From NCBI GenBank assembly GCA_002781785.1, contig PFGC01000044.1:1-32407 (forward strand): 32,407 bases of DNA, written 5' to 3'. The notes beneath the pieces were generated by a model. That model saw only the letters and a program-made list of their open reading frames with translations, ran no database searches and was not told the DNA's origin. A program made the translations under genes and the position numbers. This document shows, piece by piece, positions 8,362 to 17,198 of this stretch. Position 1 is the stretch's first letter, and each line of letters starts with the position of its first letter. This DNA is from Candidatus Kerfeldbacteria bacterium CG15_BIG_FIL_POST_REV_8_21_14_020_45_12. Its GTDB lineage: Bacteria > Patescibacteriota > Patescibacteriia > UBA9570 > XYC2-FULL-38-9.

Positions 8362-9597
8362 CCAAAAATAGCCAAAAAAGCAACCGCTACACCTGCGCAG
8401 TTTAAAGACCTCTCCGAATTACTAGTCGGGGTCGTTGATATTGTGCCCCAGGCTTTGTTTGAAAAAAAATTGCGAGCGGGAGAGCGTATGCGACTTTATT
8501 TGGGAGTTGACCCTACCGGGCCAGACATTCACATTGGGCACGCGGTGATTTTGAGAGCTATGCGTGTGCTACAAGATTTGGGCCACGAGGTGATTTTGCT
8601 GTTTGGCGATTTTACGGCACGTATTGGAGATCCGACCGGGAAAGATACGACCAGGCCTATTTTAACGCACGCCGAAATTCTGGAAAATGCGAAGGGTTAT
8701 AAGCAACAAGCGGGAAAGATTTTAGATTTTTCCAAAAAAGCTAAAATTCCAGCTCGGATTGATTTTAATGCTAAGTGGCTAGACAAGTTAAAATTTCAAG
8801 ACGTCATGGAGCTGTCTGCTCACTTTACGGTTCAGCAGATGTTGGAGAGAGACATGTTTGATCGTCGCTTGAAGGAAGGTCGTCCAATTTTTGTGCATGA
8901 ATTTTTTTACCCGATCATGCAGGGTTACGATTCTGTGGCGATGGATGTTGACCTGGAGGTCGGTGGAACTGATCAGTTATTTAACATGCTGGCTGGTCGC
9001 ACATTATTAAAGGCCATGAGCGATAAGGAAAAAGTTGTTATGACCTTTGACTTACTTGAAGGGACGGATGGTCGTAAAATGAGCAAGAGCTATGGCAATA
9101 TAATTGGGGTAATGGATTCGCCAGCGGAAATGTACGGAAAGGTGATGTCATTGAGTGATAACCTGATCGCGCGTTATTTTCATTTGTGTACAGACAAGGA
9201 CGTCGCTATGACACGAGCAATGGAAAAAAGACTGGCAACAGGGGAGCTTCATCCGCGTGATGCAAAAATGAAACTAGCAAAAGAAATTGTTACTTTGTAT
9301 CACTCGGAAAAAGATGCCACAGAGGCTGAGCTTGAATTCACGAAGATATTTCAACAAAAGGAACAACCTACTGAGATAGCTGAATACGCCACAACTGCAC
9401 GTAAGTTGTCATTGGTAGAAATTGTCGTTGAGGTTGGATTTGCAGCATCGAAATCAGATGCTCGTCGTAAAATTGAGCAAGGAGGCGTGCGTTTGAATGA
9501 TAACAGGGAGACAGATGCCGGCGCGATCATCACTATTGAAGACGGTATGGTTCTTCAGGTTGGAAAACGGAATTTCGTTACACTTCGATTTAAGTAA
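8359..9597 (+). CDS. tyrS: Tyrosyl-tRNA synthetase
   Basis: 412 residues from the ATG at 8359. Class Ic features: LYLGVDPTGPDIHIGHAVIL (HIGH at about 58-61), DFTARIGDPTGKD, and the KMSKS loop in GTDGRKMSKSYGN near 240. A C-terminal S4 RNA-binding domain (about 345-412: AASKSDARRKIEQGGVRLND) contacts tRNA(Tyr). The HIGH-side insertion and 'GGTDQLFNML' resemble the TyrZ-type group more than E. coli TyrS. It charges tRNA(Tyr) in the cytosol. The track start at 8314 would place the coding region inside the divergent ROK gene and ahead of its likely -10, so it is rejected. Confidence 0.95.
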   Translation: MPKIAKKATATPAQFKDLSELLVGVVDIVPQALFEKKLRAGERMRLYLGVDPTGPDIHIGHAVILRAMRVLQDLGHEVILLFGDFTARIGDPTGKDTTRPILTHAEILENAKGYKQQAGKILDFSKKAKIPARIDFNAKWLDKLKFQDVMELSAHFTVQQMLERDMFDRRLKEGRPIFVHEFFYPIMQGYDSVAMDVDLEVGGTDQLFNMLAGRTLLKAMSDKEKVVMTFDLLEGTDGRKMSKSYGNIIGVMDSPAEMYGKVMSLSDNLIARYFHLCTDKDVAMTRAMEKRLATGELHPRDAKMKLAKEIVTLYHSEKDATEAELEFTKIFQQKEQPTEIAEYATTARKLSLVEIVVEVGFAASKSDARRKIEQGGVRLNDNRETDAGAIITIEDGMVLQVGKRNFVTLRFK

Positions 9598-9627
9598 CAA
9601 CCCGTCAAACAATCAGGTTGGAAAATA

Positions 9628-10620
9628 TTAACGAGGCATTACGCTCTGCTCTTTGATTAAAGCGACATAGCGACCGTCGCTGGTTTGCACTGGAGCAGGG
9701 TCACACACCGCGGTATTTTCAGGAACAGAAATAATTCTTTCCTGTTGAGCCCACGTCACTGTATCTTTGGTGGAGCTGATGACAATTCCTCCGTCACCAC
9801 ATCCATAGATTTGAAGTTCATTTTCTAGTATTAGTGTTCCTGGAATGCCCGAGACTGGGATTGTGGTAGTCTCACCAAAGAAGTGATCAGAATCGCTTGT
9901 GATCATTTGTATGCTTGGCATTAATTCTTTAGGCTCCGCAAAAAACAAATGCCATTTATTATTGAAGTATATAATATCTGGATCTGTAGCGATGCCATTG
10001 TGTTCATAAATTGGTCCGTCAACAGTAAATTTTAAACCATCTGTTGATGTTGCAGAATAGAATGTGGATTTTTTATCTATTGAGCTTAGGTCATTAGAAA
10101 AATCAAAGTAATACAATCTAAGAGAGCCGTCGTTAAGTTGAATTATAGAAGGGTCTACCGGTGTTGTATTGCCTGCTCCAGTAAATTCAACATCAACCAC
10201 TTGTGACCAAGTCGCGCCGTTGTTTGTGGAATAAATCATACCTATGCGCTCGTCGCCTGCTTGATGAAATGATTTTGCGTCTACAAAATATCCGACAAGG
10301 GTACCTATTGGAAGGTCGTTAACCGGCTGAGTTAAAACTGTAAGGTCTGGAACAGAGGCATGTTCAATTAGTGGTCGTCCCTCAAGTGTCCAGGTGACGC
10401 CGTTGTCACTTGTGGCTAGATGAATATTATGAGCCGCTGGGCCAAGAAGCGCTTCATTTGGCAGTACTTTGTTATCAGCTGCTGTCGGTGTTGTGGGTTG
10501 CGGAGGGCTTGCCAGTATAGCGTCAGCTTGCACCGCTGTTTGGTTGGGTGGTAGTGTTGTATTCTGACAACTGGTGCCAGCTAAGAAAAATATAATAGAA
10601 AGTAAGGCAATTTTTTTCAT
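9628..10620 (-). CDS. Putative secreted lipoprotein with BNR/sialidase-like beta-propeller repeats
   Basis: 330 residues from the ATG at 10620; the track start is an upstream TTG. The N terminus MKKIALLSIIFFLAGTSC is a signal peptide ending in a cysteine that could be lipidated, though the residue three before it is Gly rather than Leu, so this is not a textbook lipobox. The mature part has repeated Asp-box-like strands: TSDNGVTWTLEG, STNNGATWSQV, SATSTDGLKFTV and SSTKDTVTWAQQ, with acidic/proline turns such as VDPSIIQLNDGSLRLYY. This matches the exo-sialidase/glycoside-hydrolase propeller superfamily. No catalytic residues can be assigned. It diverges from uvrB. Confidence 0.75.
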   Translation of the reverse strand: MKKIALLSIIFFLAGTSCQNTTLPPNQTAVQADAILASPPQPTTPTAADNKVLPNEALLGPAAHNIHLATSDNGVTWTLEGRPLIEHASVPDLTVLTQPVNDLPIGTLVGYFVDAKSFHQAGDERIGMIYSTNNGATWSQVVDVEFTGAGNTTPVDPSIIQLNDGSLRLYYFDFSNDLSSIDKKSTFYSATSTDGLKFTVDGPIYEHNGIATDPDIIYFNNKWHLFFAEPKELMPSIQMITSDSDHFFGETTTIPVSGIPGTLILENELQIYGCGDGGIVISSTKDTVTWAQQERIISVPENTAVCDPAPVQTSDGRYVALIKEQSVMPR

Positions 10621-10637
10621 AAACTTATTTAAAGCTC

Positions 10638-10666
10638 TTGTCTTCAAGATAAAGCAATTCTATAGA
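10638..10666 (+). promoter_or_regulatory. uvrB promoter
   Basis: TTGTCT (10638-10643), a 17-nt spacer and TATAGA (10661-10666). The predicted transcript would begin about 9 nt before the ATG at 10683, and no SD is present. Confidence 0.5.
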
Positions 10667-10682
10667 TTCATCCACTTTTAAT

Positions 10683-12716
10683 ATGCCTTTTGAACTAGAA
10701 GCCCCATTTTCTCCAAGTGGCGATCAGCCTAGCGCTATCGCTGGTTTGGTGAAGGCTATTAAAAAAGGTCAGGAAGATATGACGCTGCTTGGGGTAACTG
10801 GAAGTGGCAAAACCTTTACGATTGCTAATGTCATACAGGAGTTGCAACGTCCAACCTTAGTAATATCCCACAATAAAACCTTAGCAGCTCAGCTAGCTTC
10901 TGAGTTTAGAGAGTTTTTCCCCAAGGCTGCTGTGCAATACTTTGTATCTTATTACGATTACTATCAGCCAGAGGCCTATATGGCTAGGTCCGATACCTAT
11001 ATTGAAAAAGAGACAGACATTAATGAAGAAATTGAACGCCTCAGGCATGCAGCAACGCAATCTTTGTTGTCTAGACGTGATGTCATCATTGTCGCCTCCG
11101 TGTCTTGTATTTATGGCTTAGGATCACCAAAGGAGTATAAAGCTGCCGCCATTAATGTGCGCTTAGGAGGCGAGATGTCTCGGAAGCAACTGTTGATCAA
11201 ACTAGTTGAAATGAACTTTAGTAGAAATGATCTAGATTTCCACCGGGGTACTTTTCGAGTCAGGGGTGATGTGGTGGAGGTTTTTCCAACAGCCCTAGAG
11301 CACACTGCCTATCGGTTTGATTTTTTTGGAGACGATCTTGAATCAATTAAAGAGGTGGACACGTTGACCGGTGAGATTATTAATGTCCCAGAGTCAGTTG
11401 ATATTTATCCGGCTACTTTGTATTTGGCTCAGACAGATTTTTATGAGCAGGCCTTACAGAAAATCAGATCGGATTTAGAATCCAGATTGAGTCAATTTAG
11501 AAAAGCTGGAAAGGTAGTTGAGGCTCAGCGTCTTGAGCAGAGGACAAAGTTTGATTTAGAAATGATTGAAAACGCCGGATATGTAAATGGGATTGAAAAT
11601 TATTCACGCTACTTTGATGGGCGTACTGAAGGCGAGCCGCCATTCACATTGATTGACTATTTTCCAGAAGATTTTTTGGTGGTAGTAGATGAGTCACATC
11701 AAACCATTCCCCAAATTGGTGCCATGTACGCTGGAGATCGAGCACGTAAGGAGTCGCTTGTAGAACACGGTTTTAGATTGCCAGCATCTTTTGATAACAG
11801 GCCGCTACAGTTTGCTGAATTTGAAAACAAGGTGAAACAAGTAGTTTATGTTTCAGCCACACCAGGTCCGTATGAGAAGAAAAATTCAACGGTAACAGTG
11901 GAGCAGTTGATACGACCAACTGGACTAACTGAGCCAAGCATCACCATTAGGCCAACTCAAGGTCAAATACCAGACTTGTTAAAAGAAGTTGAAAAATGTA
12001 CGACTCGAGGTGAGCGGGTATTGGTAACAACTTTAACTAAAAGAATGGCGGAGGAGCTGGCTGACTATTTAAACGAAAACGGCGTAAAAGTTCAATATTT
12101 GCACTCGGATGTCGATACAATGGAGCGCCTGGAAATCTTGCGCGATCTTCGTCTAGGGGTTTTTGATGTATTGGTTGGAATAAACTTATTACGTGAAGGT
12201 TTGGATTTGCCGGAGGTGTCGTTAGTTGCCATCTTGGATGCTGACAAAGAAGGGTTTTTGAGATCAGAGACAGCGCTGGTTCAAACTATGGGCAGGGCGG
12301 CACGTCATTTGCATGGTCGAGTCATTTTATATGCTGATTCTATTACGGGCTCAATGCAGCGAGCGATGGATGAGGTTAATCGACGCAGAAAAGCACAGGA
12401 GGAATATAATCTGAAAAATAATATTACGCCCCAGCAGATTTTAAAACGGATTCGTGATGACAGATTGTCCGGTCAAAAACAAGAAGAATCGGAAACTTCT
12501 TTGTTGGACATAAAGATGATTAAGGAGCTGGATGAGCTTGAGTTTGAACACCTGCTGGCTAGCACCCGTGGTCAAATGGACTTGGCTTCACAAAATTTAG
12601 AGTTTGAGTTAGCTGCAAAATTGCGTGATCAGCTGGTTGCACTGGAAGCGGCCAGGCCGAAGTCGGTCTTAGGTAAACAGCGTGCGCAAACCAAAACCAA
12701 GCGCGGACGGCGCTAA
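10683..12716 (+). CDS. uvrB: Excinuclease ABC subunit B
   Basis: 677 residues, close to the family norm. Walker A GVTGSGKTFTIANV lies near 37-50. The damage-probing beta-hairpin is present as YYDYYQPEAYMARSDTYIEK. The DEAD-like box is VVVDESHQ, and helicase motif VI is QTMGRAARH. A C-terminal UVR domain (about 625-660, SQNLEFELAAKLRDQLVALE) binds UvrC. UvrB is loaded on damaged DNA by UvrA, verifies the lesion and recruits UvrC for nucleotide excision repair. A strong terminator follows directly after the stop. Confidence 0.98.
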   Translation: MPFELEAPFSPSGDQPSAIAGLVKAIKKGQEDMTLLGVTGSGKTFTIANVIQELQRPTLVISHNKTLAAQLASEFREFFPKAAVQYFVSYYDYYQPEAYMARSDTYIEKETDINEEIERLRHAATQSLLSRRDVIIVASVSCIYGLGSPKEYKAAAINVRLGGEMSRKQLLIKLVEMNFSRNDLDFHRGTFRVRGDVVEVFPTALEHTAYRFDFFGDDLESIKEVDTLTGEIINVPESVDIYPATLYLAQTDFYEQALQKIRSDLESRLSQFRKAGKVVEAQRLEQRTKFDLEMIENAGYVNGIENYSRYFDGRTEGEPPFTLIDYFPEDFLVVVDESHQTIPQIGAMYAGDRARKESLVEHGFRLPASFDNRPLQFAEFENKVKQVVYVSATPGPYEKKNSTVTVEQLIRPTGLTEPSITIRPTQGQIPDLLKEVEKCTTRGERVLVTTLTKRMAEELADYLNENGVKVQYLHSDVDTMERLEILRDLRLGVFDVLVGINLLREGLDLPEVSLVAILDADKEGFLRSETALVQTMGRAARHLHGRVILYADSITGSMQRAMDEVNRRRKAQEEYNLKNNITPQQILKRIRDDRLSGQKQEESETSLLDIKMIKELDELEFEHLLASTRGQMDLASQNLEFELAAKLRDQLVALEAARPKSVLGKQRAQTKTKRGRR

Positions 12717-12740
12717 AAAACCCCGCCGAGCGGGGTTTTT
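12717..12740. terminator. Bidirectional terminator between uvrB and the 449-aa gene
   Basis: A CCCCGC/GCGGGG stem with a CGA loop is flanked by A-rich sequence on the left and T5 on the right, so it can serve both converging genes. Confidence 0.9.
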
Positions 12741-12748
12741 ATGATCTG

Positions 12749-14098
12749 TTATCGACTGCCGTTGCGGCGACCTTTGGATTGTCCTCCAGAGCGTTTTGGG
12801 TTTTGAATATTTCTGCCAGTGGAGTGCTGATAGCCACCGCTGGTATGGTGAGCTCGTGGAATCGAATGTCCAGTGCTAGTACCAGTAGTGCGGATTGGCA
12901 TGCTAGGAAAGATGTCGCGTGTGACTTGTGGCATGATATTCTTTGGCGCCCTGACTGATGGTTTTGGGTAGGTGTATGGTGGCGGAGGTGGCGGTGGATC
13001 GGTGTCATCGGGTGGCAGGTCAGTGATTTGTGGAGGATCAACTGGTTCTTTGGCGGGATCATTCAGTGGAGCGTAGTGTTCAAGGGCATGAATAATTTCT
13101 TGGCCCCCCTTGGGAACTTTGTAGAGCACATCCGCCCGCTGGGTGGTGATAGTAATGGAGGCTCGTCGGTGACTTGTGATAGTCTCATGAAAAGCTTTCA
13201 GAACATCTGGCCGAGTCTCTGTACCATTGTTACAGGCTCGTATTACCGGGAGCATCTTGGCAATTTTGTCATTTAGAGTTCGGCCTGGAAAGCTAATGCC
13301 AATCGCGTCGAGCGCGTCGAGAAAGTCAAACAAACTTCCTTCTTCGCCTAAACCTTCTGTGTGCAAGGAAATTTTTCCAGCATCAATGCCGGCTCCTGTA
13401 AGAGTGGTGAGGGTCACCTCGCCAGTGTGGTCGGCACGTTTTTCTGAGGCTGTGAGATTATTTTTTGAGTCTCCCTCAGGGCTGGCATAACCTTCAACCT
13501 CAACGCTCATGCTAACGATTAGGTCATTGGGAGATAGTCCTAGAGCGGTAAAATCTTTCAAGGTTAGATCGACACCGGCTTGGATAGCAGTTTCGGTGGG
13601 AGTTGAGCCTCCAACGGCAGTTGGGTTTTCTTGGTAGTACCTACCGATCCATTCCATTGGCACCTCTAATCTATCTTTAGTGACGAGGCCAGGCACCATA
13701 ATTTCTTCAAATTCTACATCGCCACCCCGGATGCCAACTGCTTCAGGTTTTACTACAACCCTCACCTGTCCTGGATGGGCGGCGATGATATAGTCGGCCA
13801 TATTTCCGGATTTTACTAAATCACGCACTTCGCCAACGGATAGGCGATGAGCAGCAACAGCTTCGTCGACTCCATTCTCACGTTCGAAACCACGCGGAAC
13901 ATATAAAGACAATTGTCCGGCCAGCATCATGGCTAGAGCAGTCGGTGCTGCTAGGGGGTGATTGCGGATTTCTTGAAGTATACCAGGTCCTTCCGGTGTT
14001 TCCTGAGCGAGGTTTTCGCTTGGTTCCGTTGGTTGCTCTGGTGATAGAGGTGACTTTAAATCAGGTCTAGGCAGTGGTCGTCTTTCACGCATGTTCAT
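12749..14098 (-). CDS. Unrecognised protein with OmpA-like motif and proline-rich/basic C terminus
   Basis: 449 residues (MNMRERRPLP; an alternative start is at the third residue). The first ~40 residues are Pro/Glu-rich and cytosolic in character, followed by a weakly hydrophobic stretch near 45-66 (HPLAAPTALAMMLAGQLSLY) that may be an anchor. The middle contains VEVEGYASPEGDSKNNLTAS and EKRAD, reminiscent of the OmpA C-terminal peptidoglycan-binding motif (GYASPEG...N..LS..RA). The last ~90 residues include a run of seven prolines and end in Ser/Gly/Arg-rich low-complexity sequence. A wall-associated role is possible but unproven. It is convergent with uvrB, from which a terminator separates it. 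Confidence 0.6.
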   Translation of the reverse strand: MNMRERRPLPRPDLKSPLSPEQPTEPSENLAQETPEGPGILQEIRNHPLAAPTALAMMLAGQLSLYVPRGFERENGVDEAVAAHRLSVGEVRDLVKSGNMADYIIAAHPGQVRVVVKPEAVGIRGGDVEFEEIMVPGLVTKDRLEVPMEWIGRYYQENPTAVGGSTPTETAIQAGVDLTLKDFTALGLSPNDLIVSMSVEVEGYASPEGDSKNNLTASEKRADHTGEVTLTTLTGAGIDAGKISLHTEGLGEEGSLFDFLDALDAIGISFPGRTLNDKIAKMLPVIRACNNGTETRPDVLKAFHETITSHRRASITITTQRADVLYKVPKGGQEIIHALEHYAPLNDPAKEPVDPPQITDLPPDDTDPPPPPPPYTYPKPSVRAPKNIMPQVTRDIFPSMPIRTTGTSTGHSIPRAHHTSGGYQHSTGRNIQNPKRSGGQSKGRRNGSR

Positions 14099-14166
14099 AT
14101 GCTATCTAGAATAGTGATAAATAATAACGTCAGAGAATACTCTGTTTTTTGCAAAAAGTCAAGCCC

Positions 14167-14195
14167 TCGACGAATCATGAAAGGTCAGATAAACT
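14167..14195 (+). promoter_or_regulatory. Promoter of the nucleotidyltransferase gene (leaderless type)
   Basis: TCGACG (14167-14172), a 17-nt spacer and TAAACT (14190-14195), with the ATG only 7 nt downstream. The predicted transcription start coincides with the start codon. Confidence 0.5.
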
Positions 14196-14202
14196 GGTGT
14201 CG

Positions 14203-14628
14203 ATGTCTAAAAACTACTCAACTGTACTGGCTTTTGGAACCTACGACTTACTTCATCCCGGTCATGAGTTTTTTTTGAAAGCCGCAAGTTCGTATGGCGA
14301 TAGACTGGTGGTGATTATAGCACGCGACGAAAATGTTGAAAAAATTAAAGGTAGACAACCACGCCAACTAGAGGAAGAGCGAAGGGTGGTCATAGCGGCG
14401 TTGCCCTATGTGGCTGAGGCGAGATTGGGGTATAAAGAGTGGGGTAAGCATTTGGAGGTTTTGGCAGATATTAAACCACAGGTGGTTTGCCTTGGGTATG
14501 ATCAGCGGGCGACCATTCCTGATGGCCCTTGGCAGATTGTTAGAATTGATTCGTTTCAACCTGATCGGTATAAAAGTTCGATTATTCGTTCACAGCAGGC
14601 AGGCCTTGCTAATTTAGAGGGCTCATGA
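14203..14628 (+). CDS. Cytidylyltransferase-family nucleotidyltransferase (RibL/TagD-like)
   Basis: 141 residues from the ATG at 14203. The track start at 14149 adds 18 unrelated residues upstream of the likely promoter. It has the HxGH-type nucleotidyltransferase motif in FGTYDLLHPGHEFFLKAA, then VVIIARDENVEKIKGRQP, and the second motif near the end, RYKSSIIR, in the place of ISSTxIR. The central block PQVVCLGYDQR closely resembles archaeal FAD synthetase RibL. Glycerol-3-phosphate cytidylyltransferase (TagD) and the RfaE/HldE C-terminal domain are the other options. It transfers NMP from NTP to a small phosphorylated or flavin substrate. The exact substrate cannot be set. Confidence 0.75.
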   Translation: MSKNYSTVLAFGTYDLLHPGHEFFLKAASSYGDRLVVIIARDENVEKIKGRQPRQLEEERRVVIAALPYVAEARLGYKEWGKHLEVLADIKPQVVCLGYDQRATIPDGPWQIVRIDSFQPDRYKSSIIRSQQAGLANLEGS

Positions 14629-14697
14629 TATCGTCTACCGGCTCTCACAAAAAGCCTGCTTCAATCTCAGAATATAAGTAGGTAAATTGAATAGACT

Positions 14698-14703
14698 GAT
14701 AAT
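14698..14703 (+). promoter_or_regulatory. -10 element of rpsT
   Basis: GATAAT preceded by CT lies 7 nt before the rpsT ATG, so the expected transcript starts at or next to the AUG. No SD is present and no clear -35 was found. Confidence 0.45.
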
Positions 14704-14710
14704 TTGAAAT

Positions 14711-14971
14711 ATGCCAAATACTTCTGCTGCTAGAAAAGATCTGCGCCAGACCGCTAAGCGTACCGTTCGAAACCTAGCTAAAAAAAGCAAAATTAGAGAA
14801 CTTACCAAAGATGCTCAGAAGGCCATTGCTGAAGGCAGCAATGACGTAAAGGAGTTGGTTATCAAAGCCCAAAAGGCTCTCGATAAAGCAGGTAAGGCGA
14901 ATGCTGTTCACCCAAACAAAGTAAGTCGACTAAAGAGTCGTTTACAGAAAGCAGCTGCTGCCAAAAAATAA
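14711..14971 (+). CDS. rpsT: 30S ribosomal protein S20
   Basis: 86 residues, very Lys/Arg/Ala-rich and helical: MPNTSAARKDLRQTAKRTVR, then KAQKALDKAGKANAVHPNKV and SRLKSRLQKA. The HPNKxSRxKSRL block near the C terminus is the S20 hallmark. S20 binds 16S rRNA early in 30S assembly. It stands alone between two unrelated genes, with its own terminator overlapping the end of the convergent holA gene. Confidence 0.96.
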   Translation: MPNTSAARKDLRQTAKRTVRNLAKKSKIRELTKDAQKAIAEGSNDVKELVIKAQKALDKAGKANAVHPNKVSRLKSRLQKAAAAKK

Positions 14972-14977
14972 AACACT

Positions 14978-14997
14978 ACGCCCCTCGGGGCGTTTTT
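14978..14997 (+). terminator. rpsT terminator
   Basis: CGCCCC/GGGGCG hairpin followed by T5, seven nt after the rpsT stop. Confidence 0.9.
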
Positions 14998-14998
14998 G

Positions 14999-15913
14999 TT
15001 ATTTCGTGCAAGCTTCGATGACGAATGAATTAAGTAGCGCGCGCGCGTCAACAGACTGCGTTTTTAATGTTTCGTCTAGCTCAAGCAGTCTCCAGTAAAG
15101 TTGTAAGAGCTGTCTCTCATCAAAGTGCTCTGATTGCTTAAGAGCTTTTTCGATAACGTAAGGGTGAAGCTTAAGGTCTTTGCCGCCGGTCTTTTTAACC
15201 TTTGCTAAAATTCCTAACTGACGAGCAATCATGGTTATTAAATACTGCTCATTAGCACCAATTTCGAATTGTTGTTCTAGTAGGGAGGTAGCGCGAGCAG
15301 CATCACGAGCAGCTAAGGCGTCTGTAAAGTGGAAGATGTTTTCGTCTAGGGCGGCGTCAACCATTTCTATTGTAAGGACTTCAGTGATGGCAGGTGCTTG
15401 ATGAGCAAGAATTTTTATTTCAGAAGCCAGTCGCCACAGGTCGTTACCAATGCAGGTAGCTAGGTATTTAGCAGCGGTTGGTTCAATAGTGGCTTGGTAT
15501 TTCTTTGCCTGCTCACCAATAAATTGAAGCAACTGAGAATCCGAGAGCTCGTTGTATTCTTCAACGGTATCACTTTTTAGTAGATGTTTAAAAAGAGCGT
15601 TGTCTTTGCGTGGTGGTTTATTACCTTCGATTACGAGGATGGTGTCGACGTCGATTCCAGGCAGCTCTGTTAACACAGCTTGCTGGTCATCAGCTTTTAG
15701 GTCCCATAGGTCACGAAGCACGATAAACCGTTTCGTGGAAAAGAGACCAAAGGATTTACTGTGACGACGAAACTCGTCAATGGAAAAATCAGCTGCCGTT
15801 ATCTTAGCAACGCTAAGACCAGCCGAGTCAAATTTTTTTTGAAAGGCTTGTTCAAGAGTATTTAATCTTTCGTGTTTGCGAAAGCTATCTGATCCGTGGA
15901 GAAAAATAACCAT
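14999..15913 (-). CDS. holA: DNA polymerase III delta subunit
   Basis: 304 residues with HolA architecture. The N-terminal domain has FLHGSDSFRKHERLNTLEQA, corresponding to the degenerate LYGxExFL start, then RFIVLRDLWDL and ILVIEGNKPPRKDNALFKHL. A helical C terminus (about 205-300) carries FHFTDALAARDAARATSLLE and YLITMIARQLGILAKVK. Delta opens the beta clamp for loading. The start follows a GATACT box by only 5 nt, and TTGCAA lies farther upstream. Its stop overlaps the tail of the rpsT terminator. The length is slightly below that of the E. coli protein. Confidence 0.88.
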   Translation of the reverse strand: MVIFLHGSDSFRKHERLNTLEQAFQKKFDSAGLSVAKITAADFSIDEFRRHSKSFGLFSTKRFIVLRDLWDLKADDQQAVLTELPGIDVDTILVIEGNKPPRKDNALFKHLLKSDTVEEYNELSDSQLLQFIGEQAKKYQATIEPTAAKYLATCIGNDLWRLASEIKILAHQAPAITEVLTIEMVDAALDENIFHFTDALAARDAARATSLLEQQFEIGANEQYLITMIARQLGILAKVKKTGGKDLKLHPYVIEKALKQSEHFDERQLLQLYWRLLELDETLKTQSVDARALLNSFVIEACTK

Positions 15914-15977
15914 AGGTCAGTATCTTTACATAGTCCGACGTGGGTTGCAACTATGGCGTATGCAGCACTACTATTTA

Positions 15978-17198
15978 CTAGTTTTTGGAGGCCTGCCAGG
16001 TTGCATCAAAGGAAGTGTTCATGGCGTCTCTGATTTCAGGGCGCTTGATTTCAATGGCGATAGTGCCACTTCCCTTTGCCCAATGGAAAAAGATAATTGA
16101 ATCTGGATAAATGTTAATCTGCATGGGTGACTCAACAGCGTTATCAAGGAACCGCACAGAGGTCATTGACAGGTCAGTGTCGCCGGCAGCTTTCATCTCA
16201 TGGAGTATTGAATCACGATCTGGTTCGTAACCGATGAGCTTCAAATGAACTCCGCGTTGCACGCGTTCAGTATTATATTTTTCAAACCAAGGAATCGTGT
16301 CATTGCGAACGTCTATTCCATATGCACCCCAAAGCACTCTGTATTCATCTCCTGCCTTCAACTCACGCATCTTTCTATAGAATAAATCTTGAGCATTTTT
16401 CAATCCCCGGGTGATGCGGGTGTCCTGATTCCAGAGATAGTCAAAGTACTTTTTGTAGTCGTTGAATATCTGTTTATTTTCTATAACGAAGGCGACTGGT
16501 TCTGGGTCAGCTTCCCAAGTAATGCTGGCAACAGTTTCGCCAAACATGAAGATTACAGTGGGAGAGCACACTTCTTCAGGTAGCCACTTAAATTCAAAAT
16601 ATTTGTCTTCATGTCTTTCTCCTTCTCTAACGTAATCTAAGCCAGTCAGTCTTGATTTTGCCTTGATGTCTACCAGGTCGTGCCACCACACTTTTCGTTC
16701 GAGTCTTAGCTTGTTGTACTCAAGCCACTGTACCGGCATCGCTCGTTCCATGCCAGCATTGCCACCAATGAACCAGTTTTCCTTATAGTCTAATGACTTA
16801 AGCATAAACTCGTAGACACTATCCACGCCTCGGTAGGTTCTGGCATCTTGTTGCCATAGCATATTAAAATACTCCTTAAACCCATCCGCGAAGGACTGCT
16901 TCTTGATTATCATGGTGGTGGCTGGGTCTACAAAGTCGGTTAGAGCGACTTTGTCACCGAAGACATTCAGAGTTAGCGGAGTAAAAAATTGCTTTGGAAG
17001 GTATTTTATTTCAGCTTGAGGATTTGGATTTTGTGATTTGTGCCCATCTTGAAAGAGGATTCGTTCTTCAATCGGAGAGTTTTTTACCTTTTTAAAATAC
17101 TCTTGCAGGGTGTCAGGAACAGTTTTTTTGAAACATATCTGTATTGGGGTAGATTCCGTAGACAGTTTCTCCACCAATTCCAGCTGCGAGCATTTCAC
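15978..17198 (-). CDS. C-terminal part of a frameshifted TrmB-like regulator (tandem sensor domains)
   Basis: The track gives 406 residues from a GTG, but the first ~22 are an out-of-frame reading of the upstream TrmB gene. The real sequence begins around KTVPDTLQEYFKKVKNSPIE. The region holds three recognisable copies of one module. Each ends with a hydrophobic strand pair (LNVFGDKVALTDF / IFMFGETVASITW / INIYPDSIIFFHW) and then an aromatic helix (FKEYFNMLWQQD / YKKYFDYLWNQD / MNTSFDATWQ). This is the ligand-binding region of TrmB-type proteins, which follows the HTH in intact relatives. It is most likely the continuation of the 17113-17565 gene after a one-base slip in an A7 run. Confidence 0.7.
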   Translation of the reverse strand: MKCSQLELVEKLSTESTPIQICFKKTVPDTLQEYFKKVKNSPIEERILFQDGHKSQNPNPQAEIKYLPKQFFTPLTLNVFGDKVALTDFVDPATTMIIKKQSFADGFKEYFNMLWQQDARTYRGVDSVYEFMLKSLDYKENWFIGGNAGMERAMPVQWLEYNKLRLERKVWWHDLVDIKAKSRLTGLDYVREGERHEDKYFEFKWLPEEVCSPTVIFMFGETVASITWEADPEPVAFVIENKQIFNDYKKYFDYLWNQDTRITRGLKNAQDLFYRKMRELKAGDEYRVLWGAYGIDVRNDTIPWFEKYNTERVQRGVHLKLIGYEPDRDSILHEMKAAGDTDLSMTSVRFLDNAVESPMQINIYPDSIIFFHWAKGSGTIAIEIKRPEIRDAMNTSFDATWQASKN

